Assembly (NCBI GenBank): GCA_002286855.1
Contig: NRSV01000030.1
Coordinates: 186,001-250,000 of the forward strand
DNA length: 64,000 nucleotides
Source of the DNA: Bipolaris cookei
Taxonomy: Eukaryota > Ascomycota > Dothideomycetes > Pleosporales > Pleosporaceae
Direction of reading: 5' to 3'
Positions 18,308 to 29,219 of the stretch are shown piece by piece. The translations under genes were made by a program, and so were the position numbers. Positions within the stretch are counted from its first letter, which is position 1; every line of letters begins with the position of its first letter. The notes below the pieces were generated by a model. That model was not told the origin of the DNA. It was given only the letters and a program-made list of their open reading frames with translations, and did no database searches.

Positions 18308-21103
18308 ATGAGAAGGGCTGTTGTCGGCCTAGCTGGCCTTTTCAGCTACACACTCGCACAAACCAGCTCTGTGAAAGTCAGTTGGATTGACGACACACCC
18401 GGATACCTGGATGGAACTACATTTGGCGTACCTTGGCCTCGCGGACAGCACCCAGCAAACACAACAACCTTCACAATTAATGGCGATGCGAGTCTTCAGT
18501 CATGGGTCACTGCGTATTGGCCTGATGGCAGTTTGAAATGGACTGGGCATGCTTTAGGAGCCAGCGATTCTCCTCTCGATCAATATACCATCACAGCAAC
18601 AAGTTCAAGTGATTCATCTTCATCTCGTTCTACGAAACGTGGCGACAGTATTCAAGTCAGCGACTCCGATGACGAAATCGTAGTCGAGACTGGAAAAATC
18701 ACTACAACATTCCCTAGATCAGGCAATGTGCTAGTTTCTAGCATCAAAACCAATGGCAAGACTGTCGGAACAAATGGTCATCTTGTCTTGCGATCACAAA
18801 CTGGTACCCCGGATGACAATGACGACGGCAAACCTATTGGCATCGACTACTTTAGCTTTACCAGCAAAATCTCCAACGTCACTGTGTCTGAGGAAAAAAC
18901 TGCTCGTACGCTGGTCACAGTCAATGGTGTTCACACTATAAGTGGGGATGGTGCCCATGAGGACTGGCTTCCGTTTGTCGTGCGCTTCTATCTTTATGCC
19001 AACTCTGAAGCGATTCGCATCATCCATACAATTATCTATGATGGTAACATATACAGCGATTTCATTTCTGGCATAGGTATCCAATTCGACGTGCCTCTCG
19101 CTGGAGAAGAATTCTACGATCGGCATGTTCGTATCGCAGGTGTCGATGGTGGAATCTTACAGGAAGCGGTCAAGGGCATCACGGGTCTCCGCCGTGATCC
19201 AGGCCAAGATATCAGAGCAGCGCAATACAACGGCACAAAACTTCCGGACCCTTCGACTTGGGACCAGCGCGTGACCACCCGTCTACAATGGATCCCAACA
19301 TGGAGTGATTATCGTCTCACTCAACTCTCTTCAGATGGCTTCAACCTCAAGAAACGTACCAAGGCCGGCCAGAGTTGGGTGAAGATCCCAGATGGAACGA
19401 GATCAGGTGGTCTTGCTTACCTCGGTGGCGCAACCTCTGGCGGTCTTGCTATTGGCCTACGCGATTTCTGGAAAAAGTATCCGACTAGCCTGGACATCTC
19501 TAATGCTGCCACAGATACAGGATTGATCACTATGTGGCTGTATAGCCCGCAAGCAGGGCCTTTGGACCTCCGCCCATACCACGATGGACTTGGCCAGGAT
19601 ACTTACAAGAAGCAACTTGATGCTCTTGAAATCACCTACGAGGACTGGGAATCAGGTTACGACAGTCCATATGGTATTGCGCGCACTAATGAGTTGTACA
19701 TCTACGCTTTCGATACCACACCCTCGGCTGAGAGACTCTCCGTACTCACTAACATTACAAATAACCCCCCAGTACTCATTCCAGAGCCTAAATACATGGC
19801 TGGCACCAAAGCACTTGGATCCTATTGGGACGTCCCAGGAACGGTTAACTCTACCCAAGCTCAAACCATTGAAAAGAACATGAATTTCCTCATCGGATTC
19901 TACAAGGATCAAATAGAGCAAAGACGCTGGTACGGTTTCCTTGATCATGGCGATATTATGCACACCTATGACAACGATCGCCATCAGTGGCGATACGACA
20001 TTGGCGGGTATGCCTGGGACAACTCGGAGTTATCACCCGATCTTTTCTTCTGGGACTACTTCCTCCGCACCGGCACCCCCGACGCCTACCGCATCGCTCA
20101 CGACCAAGTGCGCCACGGCGGTGAGGTTGATTCGTACCATATCGGCAACTTCACCGGTCTCGGTACGCGGCACGGCGTCCAGCACTGGAGCGACAGCGCC
20201 AAACAAGCCCGTATCTCGACACCAGTATACCGTAAAGCCTTCTTCTACATCTCAGGCGGGGACGAGCGAACAGGCGACCTTGTCCGTGAAGTTCTCGACG
20301 CAGACCAAGCCTTCCTCCGCGTAGACGCCAGACGCAAAGTCCGCGACCCAAGCATCATATACAACCCAGACCCCACAGCTCTCTTCCTCAACTTCGGCAC
20401 CGACTGGGCCGGCATTGCACAAGCCTACCTCATCGAGTGGGAGCGCCGCGGACCCCGCTGGCAGGACTCGTATAAAAAGCTCGTCAAAGCCATTACTTCG
20501 TATCCCAAGCTAAAGAATGGCTTCGTAACCGGCGAGGCATTTTACAACAGCCTAACTGGCGAATGGGCGCCGCCTCCTACCGACCTGAACAACACGGGTC
20601 AAATCACCGTATCCCACCTCTCCGGCGTCTTTGGTATCCTCGAAACCATCGATCAGCTCATCGACCATTTCGGCTCCGAGCAACGGAACTTGACTAAGCC
20701 GTTTTTCGACGCGTTCCTGGATTACTGCTACTACTATGGTGCGAGCAAGGCAGAGCAGAAGGCGCGGTATGGTAAGGACTTTGGAAATCTGAATTTGATG
20801 CAGGGCCACTCGCGGTTCACGGCGTATGTTGCGCATCATAGGAATAATGCTACGCTTGTGCCGCGTGTGTGGTCCGAGTTCTTGGGTGATGGAAGCAAAG
20901 ATGGTCTTGCACCCGGTGCGCCGTGGAAAGCGGTCAGAATCGATGGCAGTGATGTGTTGAGTGCAGTTGATGAGGCGACGTGGGTTAGTACGAATGCAGC
21001 GGCCTTGTATGGTGTTGCGGGAATTGAGAATTTGGCGCTTGTAGGACCACCGGATGTAAATATTATTAGGGGCAGTAACGCTACGAGCAGGAGACAGGCA
21101 TAG
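18308..21103 (+). CDS. Secreted exo-rhamnogalacturonan lyase-like protein (PL26 family)
   Basis: A single-exon 931-aa protein with an N-terminal signal peptide (MRRAVVGLAGLFSYTLAQ). The mature N-terminus reads SVKVSWIDDTPGYLDGTTFG then VPWPRG. This matches the opening beta domain of the fungal PL26 exo-rhamnogalacturonan lyases typified by Penicillium chrysogenum PcRGLX, which remove disaccharides from the rhamnogalacturonan-I backbone of pectin. The length agrees with that family (about 900 aa). A Ser-rich linker (SSSDSSSSRSTKRGDS) at ~100-112 and numerous N-glycosylation sequons support secretion. The C-terminal half is rich in aromatic residues (DYFLRTGTPDAYRIAHDQVR, QHWSDSAKQ), as expected for an alpha/alpha toroid. 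Catalytic residues were not assigned. It suggests a plant-associated or saprotrophic lifestyle. Confidence 0.78.
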   Translation: MRRAVVGLAGLFSYTLAQTSSVKVSWIDDTPGYLDGTTFGVPWPRGQHPANTTTFTINGDASLQSWVTAYWPDGSLKWTGHALGASDSPLDQYTITATSSSDSSSSRSTKRGDSIQVSDSDDEIVVETGKITTTFPRSGNVLVSSIKTNGKTVGTNGHLVLRSQTGTPDDNDDGKPIGIDYFSFTSKISNVTVSEEKTARTLVTVNGVHTISGDGAHEDWLPFVVRFYLYANSEAIRIIHTIIYDGNIYSDFISGIGIQFDVPLAGEEFYDRHVRIAGVDGGILQEAVKGITGLRRDPGQDIRAAQYNGTKLPDPSTWDQRVTTRLQWIPTWSDYRLTQLSSDGFNLKKRTKAGQSWVKIPDGTRSGGLAYLGGATSGGLAIGLRDFWKKYPTSLDISNAATDTGLITMWLYSPQAGPLDLRPYHDGLGQDTYKKQLDALEITYEDWESGYDSPYGIARTNELYIYAFDTTPSAERLSVLTNITNNPPVLIPEPKYMAGTKALGSYWDVPGTVNSTQAQTIEKNMNFLIGFYKDQIEQRRWYGFLDHGDIMHTYDNDRHQWRYDIGGYAWDNSELSPDLFFWDYFLRTGTPDAYRIAHDQVRHGGEVDSYHIGNFTGLGTRHGVQHWSDSAKQARISTPVYRKAFFYISGGDERTGDLVREVLDADQAFLRVDARRKVRDPSIIYNPDPTALFLNFGTDWAGIAQAYLIEWERRGPRWQDSYKKLVKAITSYPKLKNGFVTGEAFYNSLTGEWAPPPTDLNNTGQITVSHLSGVFGILETIDQLIDHFGSEQRNLTKPFFDAFLDYCYYYGASKAEQKARYGKDFGNLNLMQGHSRFTAYVAHHRNNATLVPRVWSEFLGDGSKDGLAPGAPWKAVRIDGSDVLSAVDEATWVSTNAAALYGVAGIENLALVGPPDVNIIRGSNATSRRQA

Positions 21104-21168
21104 TTAACTTGTGCTGGGTATAATTACATTGGTTTAACAGTTTAAAAACAGAAAAGAAAAGCCCTAAT

Positions 21169-22893
21169 TTACACGTTTCGAAGTCCCTTGCCGTTTAGTC
21201 CATCTGTCCCAAGTGTGTAAATGCTATGAATGCCAGCAGGATCAGCGATGTCAGTTGCCGATTTTTTGACTACACCCTTGTCTTCTTGCTTGAGAACAAA
21301 CTTGGTAGGATCTAGGCAGGGATCTGATTTGCCGCCTCGGTTGTTGGATGGACGGTAGTTGGCATGCTTTGTAAGTCGCCTGAGAAGAGAGTCGTGTAAG
21401 AGTGCGCCGTCGGGAATATCCCTTGCCGATCCCTTGTTGGTAGGCAATGTGATATAAGACCACTCATGTCCCAAGCCATTGTTGGTCAGTTGCAATTCCC
21501 AGCGCCGAATTGGTAGATATTCTGTTCAGATTTGTTAGCTGAGCGCAGACTCGAAACCTACACGTGACTTACCCATGAAATTCCAGAGGATGACCTTGAA
21601 TAGTGACAAGCCACCTGAGACCTTGAGAGTGTCGTGCATTGGGCTATCGTAAGCCTGATTCCGCTTCATAAAAAAGTGCTTCTTGAATCCGTCCTTTCTC
21701 TTGTTCCATTTGATCGCCGCTGCTGGTTCCTGTTCTCCAATAATTTCCAATTCACGGATCATCCAAGCAAGGGGCACGTCGCTCATTTGATAAGGATCAG
21801 TAGCTGCGTTGGATGCCTTCGGGTCCTGCCAAGTTGTGAAGATTCTGCGCCACCAGCTCCTCTCGGGCTGGGGCTTGTTGGCCGTCGCGGGTTGCGCAGC
21901 TGGCCACCCTCCACCGACGTCGCCGTGATTACCGGGGAACCAAACTTCCTTGATGTCTTCATCCATAGTGTGAGGGTGGGATTTGTCTTGGTGAAGCAAA
22001 GCGGCTTTGAACTTGACACGGTGCTCGTCGACGGCGACGGCATGGCGAACATGACGGGCGGTTCCCGCAACTGAGACAGCTTTGGGAGCTTTGCCAAATG
22101 GGCTGTCCAAGACGGCAACACTACTGACGCAGTCAAACATGCCCAGGAAGTGCACTTTGATGCCCGAATCATCTGCACCCTCTGAACGACAGAACGTCGC
22201 TTTGAATGCATTAAGCTTATTCTTTCTAAGCTGTTGCTCATCAGGTTCTGAGCATTCGTGCATATCAGAGTCACCGTTGATGAGAGGGTCGGTTTCTGTG
22301 CATCCATGCGCTCCATTGGCTGATCCTGTGGCGGGCGAAGAATCTCTTCGCTCCTGTTCGGGGACTTCCAGCTTTCCCTTCTCGTAATCCTGGTAGAGAT
22401 CATATGCGAAAGGGACCATCTCTTCGTTGCCTTCAGAGAGTAGGCCAACTCTGTAAATCATGCGTGCAAGGAAGCGGGCGGTAAAAGCACCCCTCGAGAA
22501 GCCGAAAATATAAATCTTGTCACCCTCCTTGTAGTATCGCATAATAAAGCGATAGCCTGCAATGACGTGAGCATCAAAGGTTGTGGCAAAGCCACTGTCC
22601 ATGGTTTTGGAGATTTTTGAGCGGATAGAGCCCAAAAAGGTCCTGTTGACAGGGCCTCCATCGACATTGTATGTGCCAATACCAGCTGTAGAGTTGAATG
22701 TCTGGTTAGTATAGCACTACAGAGAGTTTGGAGGCTGCTTACTTTGGTAGTAGTGGTACTGCAAAGGGTCCCTTCTGTCAAACTTGTCGTAGAGTTTGAC
22801 TATGTTGGTGTCCGAGGTGTTGCCATTAAAGACGTTTCCTGTGCCATCGAAGCATAGAACGAGCTTCCTCGGTTGTTCAGTGGAATGGGGCAT
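21169..22893 (-). CDS. DUF2235 alpha/beta-hydrolase-like protein (Tle1-type phospholipase domain)
   Basis: Three exons: 22893..22743, 22685..21573 and 21521..21169, giving 538 aa. Intron 1 (22742..22686, 57 nt) uses the acceptor ctacag, because only that choice restores the family motif YYQTGIGTY. Intron 2 is 21572..21522 (gtaagt..acag). The N-terminus KLVLCFDGTGN is the DUF2235 signature. IFGFSRGAFTARFLARM gives the nucleophile (GXSXG, Ser114). VWFPGNHGDVGGGWP supplies the conserved His/Asp region. Bacterial relatives are phospholipase effectors; fungal family members are common but mostly uncharacterised, so the substrate is unknown. No signal peptide is seen, which suggests a cytosolic protein. 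Confidence 0.88.
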
Positions 22894-23888
22894 AGTAGCG
22901 GTTGTTCTTCTTGTAGTAAAAGAGGGTGATGTATTCCTCAGATAGCAAAAAGATATACTATAAAACTGAGAGCGAGGGGAGGAGGCTGCAGGTATAAAAG
23001 AACGAGTCGTTGAACCTGTACACCAAAAAACACTTGGGATTAATGACTTTCTTACTATGCTCTCATCGGTAAGTTAGAAGGTTGACAGCGCACTTGTACA
23101 AAAGCAAGCAAGAGAGGATTAGAGGCATAGTGTTATATACGTGGCGGGGTATGGATGGCATTGAAATCTAGAAGTCTACTCACACGACACCATGTTGCAG
23201 GACGATGGAGAGAATGGCGAGTCAGGAATGGTTTGAAAGGAAACGGTTGCACTACTTACGTCCGTGCATTCGATAATGCTTTTTCTAGACAGCTGTGCAC
23301 CTGCACGCTCACAGCTGATTCTACGGGTACGCCCGGTGTGATAAGGCGGTAAGAAGCCAATCACCTCTTGAAAATCTCCAATCAGAGCAGTGACAGACGA
23401 GACCGTTAATTTGCTCAAAGTCAAATCACTTTTTCCTTTTCCATACTGAAATCTCCTAGGAGAGGAGAGCCGAGTTGTGGCTGGCGGAGATGCCGACTAG
23501 CGGCGGGATCCCTCGGATATGGCTCCAGCCCGACGCCTTCATTGCCATAATTGGCGGTTTTGGTCAAGATATAGCGGGATCTGGGGTGCTACAAACAAAA
23601 GCAGTTAGGTGAAGAGGGGCATCTGATCTCGGCTCAGCTTAGCGGTGGGGCTTAGAGCTGCCTGCCAGTTCAATCCACAAACAGCAACAACCATAGTTGA
23701 GGCATAACGATTGACCAGTCGTCTAACGTAGTAAACGTACCTCTGATACAGTCCAAGATAAATTCTAGGTATAAAACCATGCAAAACTATATTGCATGTT
23801 TTTACATGCGATGGAACATACAAGAGTCCTAGTCCAATTAGCGACCCCTGCACCCCGGTCCATACCCCTGTATGTTCTGTAGGCGACG

Positions 23889-23910
23889 ACACACATACAC
23901 ACACACACGT
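23889..23910 (+). repeat. (CA)n microsatellite
   Basis: The run acacacatacacacacacacac is a short, slightly interrupted dinucleotide repeat in the gene-poor interval upstream of the DUF2235 gene. Confidence 0.8.
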
Positions 23911-25564
23911 GAGTACAGAAAGATAGTGTTGAGACAATCCACACTTGCCTTACATCTAGATTTTGCACCGACCTTGAGGCCTGAGTCGGAGAGGGCGAAG
24001 GACATTGCTCCGCTCGCTTCGGTAAAGGCGACCAGTGTCATGGGTAACGCCACCAATAAAGCCTCTTTCTTACATGCCGCCTAACCCTCCAGCCTCGACT
24101 GCGCAAACATGTCCCCAGACGATTGAAATGCCATTGTAGCTGAGAATAGCTGACCATAGCTGAGGCATAGCGGTGCCTGGACCTTTAGAGGCTTGCGTAC
24201 GAAATGCCTCAATTACCCCCCTTGTTCGTTACCCCTATCCTAGCATGGTCGCTGACACAGTGAGAATGGGTGCGGCTGTGCTTACTAGTACAGCTTCCTT
24301 CGAACTGTGTCAAAGCCACAGTACCGAAATGGGATGAGGCTGGCGAGAGTTGTGTAAGCGATACCTTCAAATACAGGTTCCATGAGTATAGCGCTGAATT
24401 GATTGAGACGAGACTACTCGCCACTCACTAGTACTACCTGGCATGTGCTAGTACCCAACTGCCGATGGAAGCTGCAATCACATTCCAAGTCTTGGTCTCG
24501 ACTGGACTGGTACACCATACGCGAAGTCGACACGAGCAAGGAAAATGTCTCATAGCCTTGACCTAGACCCGGGGCTTTTTTGCCTCGATGATGGCCTTTA
24601 AGGAAGACACTTTCAATGCGACTCACACAGGCATCTTGTTGATGTTGTACCATCATGCTTATGTCCTAACCCATGACATTTTCTTGGAAGCAAAATAAGC
24701 ACAGACATGTCAGAAACATCTCCATATCTTGATTGGCACCACTGCATATCTCCAGAACTAGCATACCATCTCTATCAAGCAAATCTATCAAACAAACTAA
24801 GCATGTAAACGTTGTCAAATATTTCGCAAAACTCCTTCATCATTGTGAATCCACGCTCTACCACGAATCCTAACCGACCCCATCATCCAAGCTACTACAT
24901 CAAACTCAATTCCATTCTACCCTCCCCCAGACCCAATTACTAACTGTACCATTACCAATCCCACCGCATAACACCTAACTAAGAGCCCGCAAACCCCCAA
25001 CCCATTACGTGTCCGCTCTATGCCTAACAAGCGCGTATCGTAAACTTCTCCCCCATTTACCTCACCACATCACAAATCTCACATCTACACTAAAAAAAAA
25101 CCCCCATTAACCACGACCCCGACGCCTCCTTCCCAAACAATCTCCCCAAACAATCCACCACATATATCCCACATACCCACATCACGTACTACATCTGCAC
25201 CCCACCGTAAAAAAACTGCAATTACGTACTCCACTACAAGAAACCAAGCCAGTAGAATATATAAAAGAAACGTCAGCGCACACGCTACCACTTTCTAGAT
25301 CTATAATAAGAAACTATGTGTCGGTTTCTGCAGAATGAGAGCCGTCCGATACTAGCTGGATTACCAGATTTTTGAAGCGTCATGACGACAAAATTTCCAC
25401 TAAAACCACGCGCGGGTGCAACGTACGGTTACCTAGTAAATACAAGTAGATAGAAATCCAATATATCGTCATTAGTGTACTCCGCTAAGAAATCTCGCCA
25501 TAATAGCGTCTTGGTAGTGATATACAGCTTCATAATTAAAAGAGATATCCGATTACCGAAGAAC

Positions 25565-25730
25565 AATTCAGCATCAAAACTATTTCCTTTTCGATTTCCG
25601 ACATTTTCTCAGTACTACGTAAGGAGTTTTCAAGTTTTAGTGCCGAAGAAGAATTCTTGAAACTTTCTCCTTGATTGACCACTGCACCTTTTTTCTGAAA
25701 ATATTTCTGTATTTAGCTACTACAGTTACT
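25565..25730. repeat. Dispersed AT-rich repeat, copy 1
   Basis: This segment aligns with ~36595-36765 in the same orientation at roughly 70% identity by eye. Shared blocks include caaaactatttcctttt / taaaactaattcctttt, taaggagttttcaagttttag / taaaggagttcttaagttctag and cttgattga.cactg. No open frame spans it. It may be a decayed MITE or LTR piece. Confidence 0.5.
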
Positions 25731-25959
25731 ACCCGTATTATCTAATGTATTAAGTTATCAATACATCTTCATTTTTTGGTGGACGTCCGTTTTGGTGGGG
25801 TGTTGCATTTGCTGAGCTGTTGTACGCATTGACCAGCGACAGTACCCGTATTCAGCCTAGACCCGACGCGTCAGACATGCATGGCGGTCGCGACGAGCTC
25901 AACGTCATGGCATCAATAATTCAGACTCATTCCCAGCACTTCTATCCTCACGTATAGAC

Positions 25960-27375
25960 ATGGCACCAGCGGCCTCGTCTCCTTCTGCATCTCACTTCAA
26001 TGAACCCTTCATATCGGCCCTCGATGCTGCTGCACCCAGCAATGCAAGTGACGATCCAAGTTACTATGCCCGATATCCCCGGTCTCTCATCACTACCTCC
26101 AATATCGACACATTCATGACCGGGACCGGATCATCCATATATGAATCTCTTGTTCCCCTTCTTGAGTCAGCCGACCACGAGCTCGTTCTCGTAACCTGTT
26201 TCTGGGCCCGATCAGCCAGCTTAGACACACTTAACAGCGTGCTAAGAAAACTATCAACCAAGGCTGTAATACGAGGAACGCAAAAGATCAGGGTCCGACT
26301 TTGTTTTTCCTCTAGCTCCATATTCCAGAAGCTCTTCCACAAGCAAGGCGTCACAGGCCAGACATATCCACCATCGACATGGGTGAAGAAGCTCGGTCTC
26401 CCCGACCCATCAGAACTACACGGCCTAAACCTGGAAATCAAATCCATCTTCCTCCTGCCCTTCAGCGTAATGCACCCCAAATTCATCATCATCGACCGCA
26501 AAATCGCCATACTCCCCAGTTGCAATATAAGCTGGGAAGAATGGTTCGAAGGCGCCATTACCCTCACCGGCCCCATCGTCCAGCAATTCCTAAAATTCTA
26601 CCGCACATTCTGGGAGCGCAAAACAGATGACCCCACCACCATCTCCTCCGACACCCCCCTCCCCCCGCCCAAACAAACCTCCTCCCTAAAATCCCACGTC
26701 ACCCTCTCTGCCCCAGACACCCCAACAATCTTCCTGCCGAGCCCCCACCACCGCAACCCAAACTTCCACCCCCTCACCCCCTCAAAGATGCTAGAAGCCC
26801 CCTCAACCCCCTTAAACCTCTTCGTCCTCACCATCCTCTCAAAAGCCCACCACAAAATCTCTATTCAAACACCCAATCTCACCTCCCCACCCGTTCTCTC
26901 CGCCCTCCTCCGCGCCCTCACTCGCGGCATCGACGTCAGGATCTTGACCTCCAAGCGCCTCATGATCCTCGAGCAACTATTTACTGCTGGCACGACTACC
27001 GCGCGCTGCGTTAGGAGGCTCATAAAACGGTACCAGGCGCTTTCGTCGGAGCGTCAGGGCTTAATCGATGAGGAATCGGCCATTGCATCGCCGCAGCCGG
27101 GGAGGTTGGTAATTTCGTATTGGACTCCGCTTGGTGGGTCGAAGCGCAGAGGGGAAGAAGGTGGGGAGGCGCAGCAGTCGCATTTTAAAATGGTGAGTGT
27201 GGATGACGAGGTTGTGGTGTTGGGGTCGGGGAATTTGGATCGGGCGAGTTGGTTTACGAGTCAGGAGCTGGGAGTTGCGTTTTTTGGTAAGGAGGTTGTA
27301 GGGGGGATTTTGGGGGCTGTGGAGGCTGGGGGTGGGGGACGGGGGAAGGTTGTGTTTGATAGTGGAGTTGAGTAA
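25960..27375 (+). CDS. Phospholipase D-like protein with two HKD motifs
   Basis: A single-exon 471-aa protein of the PLD superfamily (PLDc_2 type). HKD motif 1 is HPKFIIIDRK (H172, K174, D179), followed by SCNISWEEWFEG. Motif 2 is HFKMVSVDDEVVVLGSGNLD (H408, K410, D415). Both keep the H-X-K-X4-D catalytic triad, so the enzyme is probably active as a phosphodiesterase or phosphatidyltransferase. It lacks the PX/PH domains of Spo14-type PLD and is close in size to uncharacterised fungal PLD-like proteins. A Pro/Ser/Thr-rich insert lies between the two halves (about residues 220-265). No signal peptide is evident. Codon use in the middle of the gene is strikingly C-rich. Substrate unknown. Confidence 0.88.
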   Translation: MAPAASSPSASHFNEPFISALDAAAPSNASDDPSYYARYPRSLITTSNIDTFMTGTGSSIYESLVPLLESADHELVLVTCFWARSASLDTLNSVLRKLSTKAVIRGTQKIRVRLCFSSSSIFQKLFHKQGVTGQTYPPSTWVKKLGLPDPSELHGLNLEIKSIFLLPFSVMHPKFIIIDRKIAILPSCNISWEEWFEGAITLTGPIVQQFLKFYRTFWERKTDDPTTISSDTPLPPPKQTSSLKSHVTLSAPDTPTIFLPSPHHRNPNFHPLTPSKMLEAPSTPLNLFVLTILSKAHHKISIQTPNLTSPPVLSALLRALTRGIDVRILTSKRLMILEQLFTAGTTTARCVRRLIKRYQALSSERQGLIDEESAIASPQPGRLVISYWTPLGGSKRRGEEGGEAQQSHFKMVSVDDEVVVLGSGNLDRASWFTSQELGVAFFGKEVVGGILGAVEAGGGGRGKVVFDSGVE

Positions 27376-28046
27376 GGTGTGTTTTTCTGTGTGGCATAGG
27401 GATAGAACAGATGTGGGATAGAAGTGCCAGATTACGTATTATTTATTTCCCCTTATACCCAAAAGCCGTCTTGACCAGCGTCATTATTCTCATCTAGTTT
27501 CTGCGTGTAATAAAAGAGTAGAGTGTAGGCCAAGCCCCGAAGCCGAAGCCAGTATATACAATAACAAACGGCGAATATCCGCAGCGCAAAGACCAAAAGT
27601 CCAAACAAAGTCAATGCGTTTGGTACCGAATTGCCCACAAAGTAGCCCGCCTCTCCCCCCCAAAAAGAACAACCAGAACACGAACCAAAAAAAGGTTTAT
27701 CCACATGATCCACATCAGCACTTGACGGATCGTTCCCTATTGCATTCTCCCCGAACCCAAATGCAAACGCGAGAACTAGTTCGAGTTATATGCCAAAGTA
27801 ATCTAAGCCCAGTAATAGCTCCCCTCCCACTCCTCACTCATTCCCTTCCTTTCCAAAAATATCTGTTTTGTATCTGATCTTTATGTATGTATATATAGCA
27901 GTGGTGCTGATGATGATGATGAGGATATATATGTGCTGGCTGCGCCTGCAAGCAGCTTTGAAAAAAAATAGATGATGAATGTTGAATGTTGAATGTAATA
28001 CTCGTAAAGGCGTCATGGTTGATGGGTATGGGTGAGCGGAGGAATT
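27376..28046. other. Intergenic region between two convergent genes
   Basis: This 3'-to-3' spacer separates the PLD-like gene and STB3. Apart from short A-rich and GAT repeats (gatgatgatgatgagg at ~27910), nothing is recognised. Confidence 0.5.
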
Positions 28047-29219
28047 CTACATGGAGCCCATTGCGATAAGGGCTTCGATGGCGTCACGCTCAGCGCCGGA
28101 ACCGGTAAGAGGAGTAGTAGTAGAGGATGCATTGAAAACAGTCGTGAGGGAAGAGCCCGCGTTCACGGCGTGATTACCGCGGGATGCATGGTGAGGAGCA
28201 AGAAAAGATTGATGGTGCAAAGTGGTGGGCGTTTGAGTGCGCGCGAGCGAGTGCTGAGGCAGAGAGTGGGCCTGGGCGGATGGATTCCGGTAGCGCGGGT
28301 TGCTCGTCTGAGTTCGGCTTAGATAGTTGTAGTCACGGTGTTCTCGGCGCGGACCGCAGCGGGTCTCGCGAAGAGCTTCAGGACCCATGGTCGCCCAGTC
28401 TTCCTGATCAGTGTCGTCATTTAACTCTTCTTCCAGCTCCATGTCCGAGGCCGAATCAGAGTCGGAACTGCCCTCAGAGTTGTCCAGCGACATCTGGTCC
28501 GCCATTTCTTCGTCGTCATCCTGTCGGTGGGGTGACCACGAGCCCGCATTCCAACTACCAACGTAGACGTCACGTTCCTGTCGCAGCCTCGGTATTTGCA
28601 GACTGCCTCCTATACTATCGACGCTGTCCGGCGGAGTCTGCCCATTTCCAGAGCGCTTGCCACCGATGGGTACTCCCTGGGCCTTTGCGCCCGAGCCTGC
28701 CACACTCCAGCGCCCCCAACCGACCTTTTCAAACTTGACCTCGCCGTGGAGGCCGCCGCCCGCGCGGTGTTCCAGCGCGGCTACGACTAACCTGCGTGCC
28801 TTTGCGGGGGGGAGTCCCGAGAAGCCAGGCACGGCATGAGTCAAATGGGCCATCATCTCGCGAATGGGCATTGCGCCGTGGCCGACGAGGATGTCTGGCA
28901 GGTGGTGCTTGGCCAGCATCAGCGCGGTAATTTGGCGCGTCGCGTCCAAGCCGGCCAGCGCCTCCTTGGAAAGAGCAGAGGGCTGGTCCTGGGCCGCCGC
29001 GTGCTCCACTGCATCTTGAAGGTCTATTTCCATAGACTCGTCGTCTGGTGTATGGACGCGCCCAGCCACAGGCATGGGGCGTCGCTTGTGTGCAGGCAGC
29101 GTGGGAGAAATGGAGCTGGGTGGCGTAGGCAGAGTGCCGGTAGAGGTAGCATGTCCACTGTCCTTTCGCCCAAAGGCCATGGCAATGTTGGACATGGGCT
29201 TGGGAGCAGCGGCAGCCAT
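28047..29219 (-). CDS. stb3: Stb3-family Sin3-binding transcription regulator
   Basis: A 390-aa single-exon protein; I use ATG 29219 (MAAAAPKPMSNIAMAFG) because the frame extending further upstream has no ATG. A Pro-rich N-terminus (LPTPPSSISPTLPAHKRR) precedes the conserved Stb3 domain at ~100-173: LAKHHLPDILVGHGAMPIRE, LPPAKARRLVVAALEHR and VKFEKVGWGRWSV. In budding yeast Stb3 binds the ribosomal RNA processing element and recruits the Sin3/Rpd3 histone deacetylase to control ribosome-biogenesis genes. An acidic stretch (DDDEEMADQMSLDNSEGSSD, then ELEEELNDDTDQEDW) follows. The remaining C-terminus is low complexity. The role in this fungus is inferred from family. Confidence 0.85.
   Translation of the reverse strand: MAAAAPKPMSNIAMAFGRKDSGHATSTGTLPTPPSSISPTLPAHKRRPMPVAGRVHTPDDESMEIDLQDAVEHAAAQDQPSALSKEALAGLDATRQITALMLAKHHLPDILVGHGAMPIREMMAHLTHAVPGFSGLPPAKARRLVVAALEHRAGGGLHGEVKFEKVGWGRWSVAGSGAKAQGVPIGGKRSGNGQTPPDSVDSIGGSLQIPRLRQERDVYVGSWNAGSWSPHRQDDDEEMADQMSLDNSEGSSDSDSASDMELEEELNDDTDQEDWATMGPEALRETRCGPRREHRDYNYLSRTQTSNPRYRNPSAQAHSLPQHSLARTQTPTTLHHQSFLAPHHASRGNHAVNAGSSLTTVFNASSTTTPLTGSGAERDAIEALIAMGSM

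Larger units (their letters stand above)
22894..25959. other. 3-kb gene-poor interval
   Basis: No convincing gene was found. The interval contains a short (CA)n run at about 23890-23908, a purine-poor + strand stretch at about 24880-25270 (very few G), and an AT-rich dispersed repeat near 25565-25730. Short open frames on both strands have no recognisable domains. Confidence 0.5.

Noticed and set aside
22702..22742. A 41-nt first intron in the DUF2235 gene
   Set aside because: That acceptor breaks the frame; the acceptor at 22686 restores YYQTGIGTY.
23605..24424. Possible small genes in the interval upstream of the DUF2235 gene
   Set aside because: Frames are short, change strand repeatedly and contain no conserved motif or plausible exon chain.
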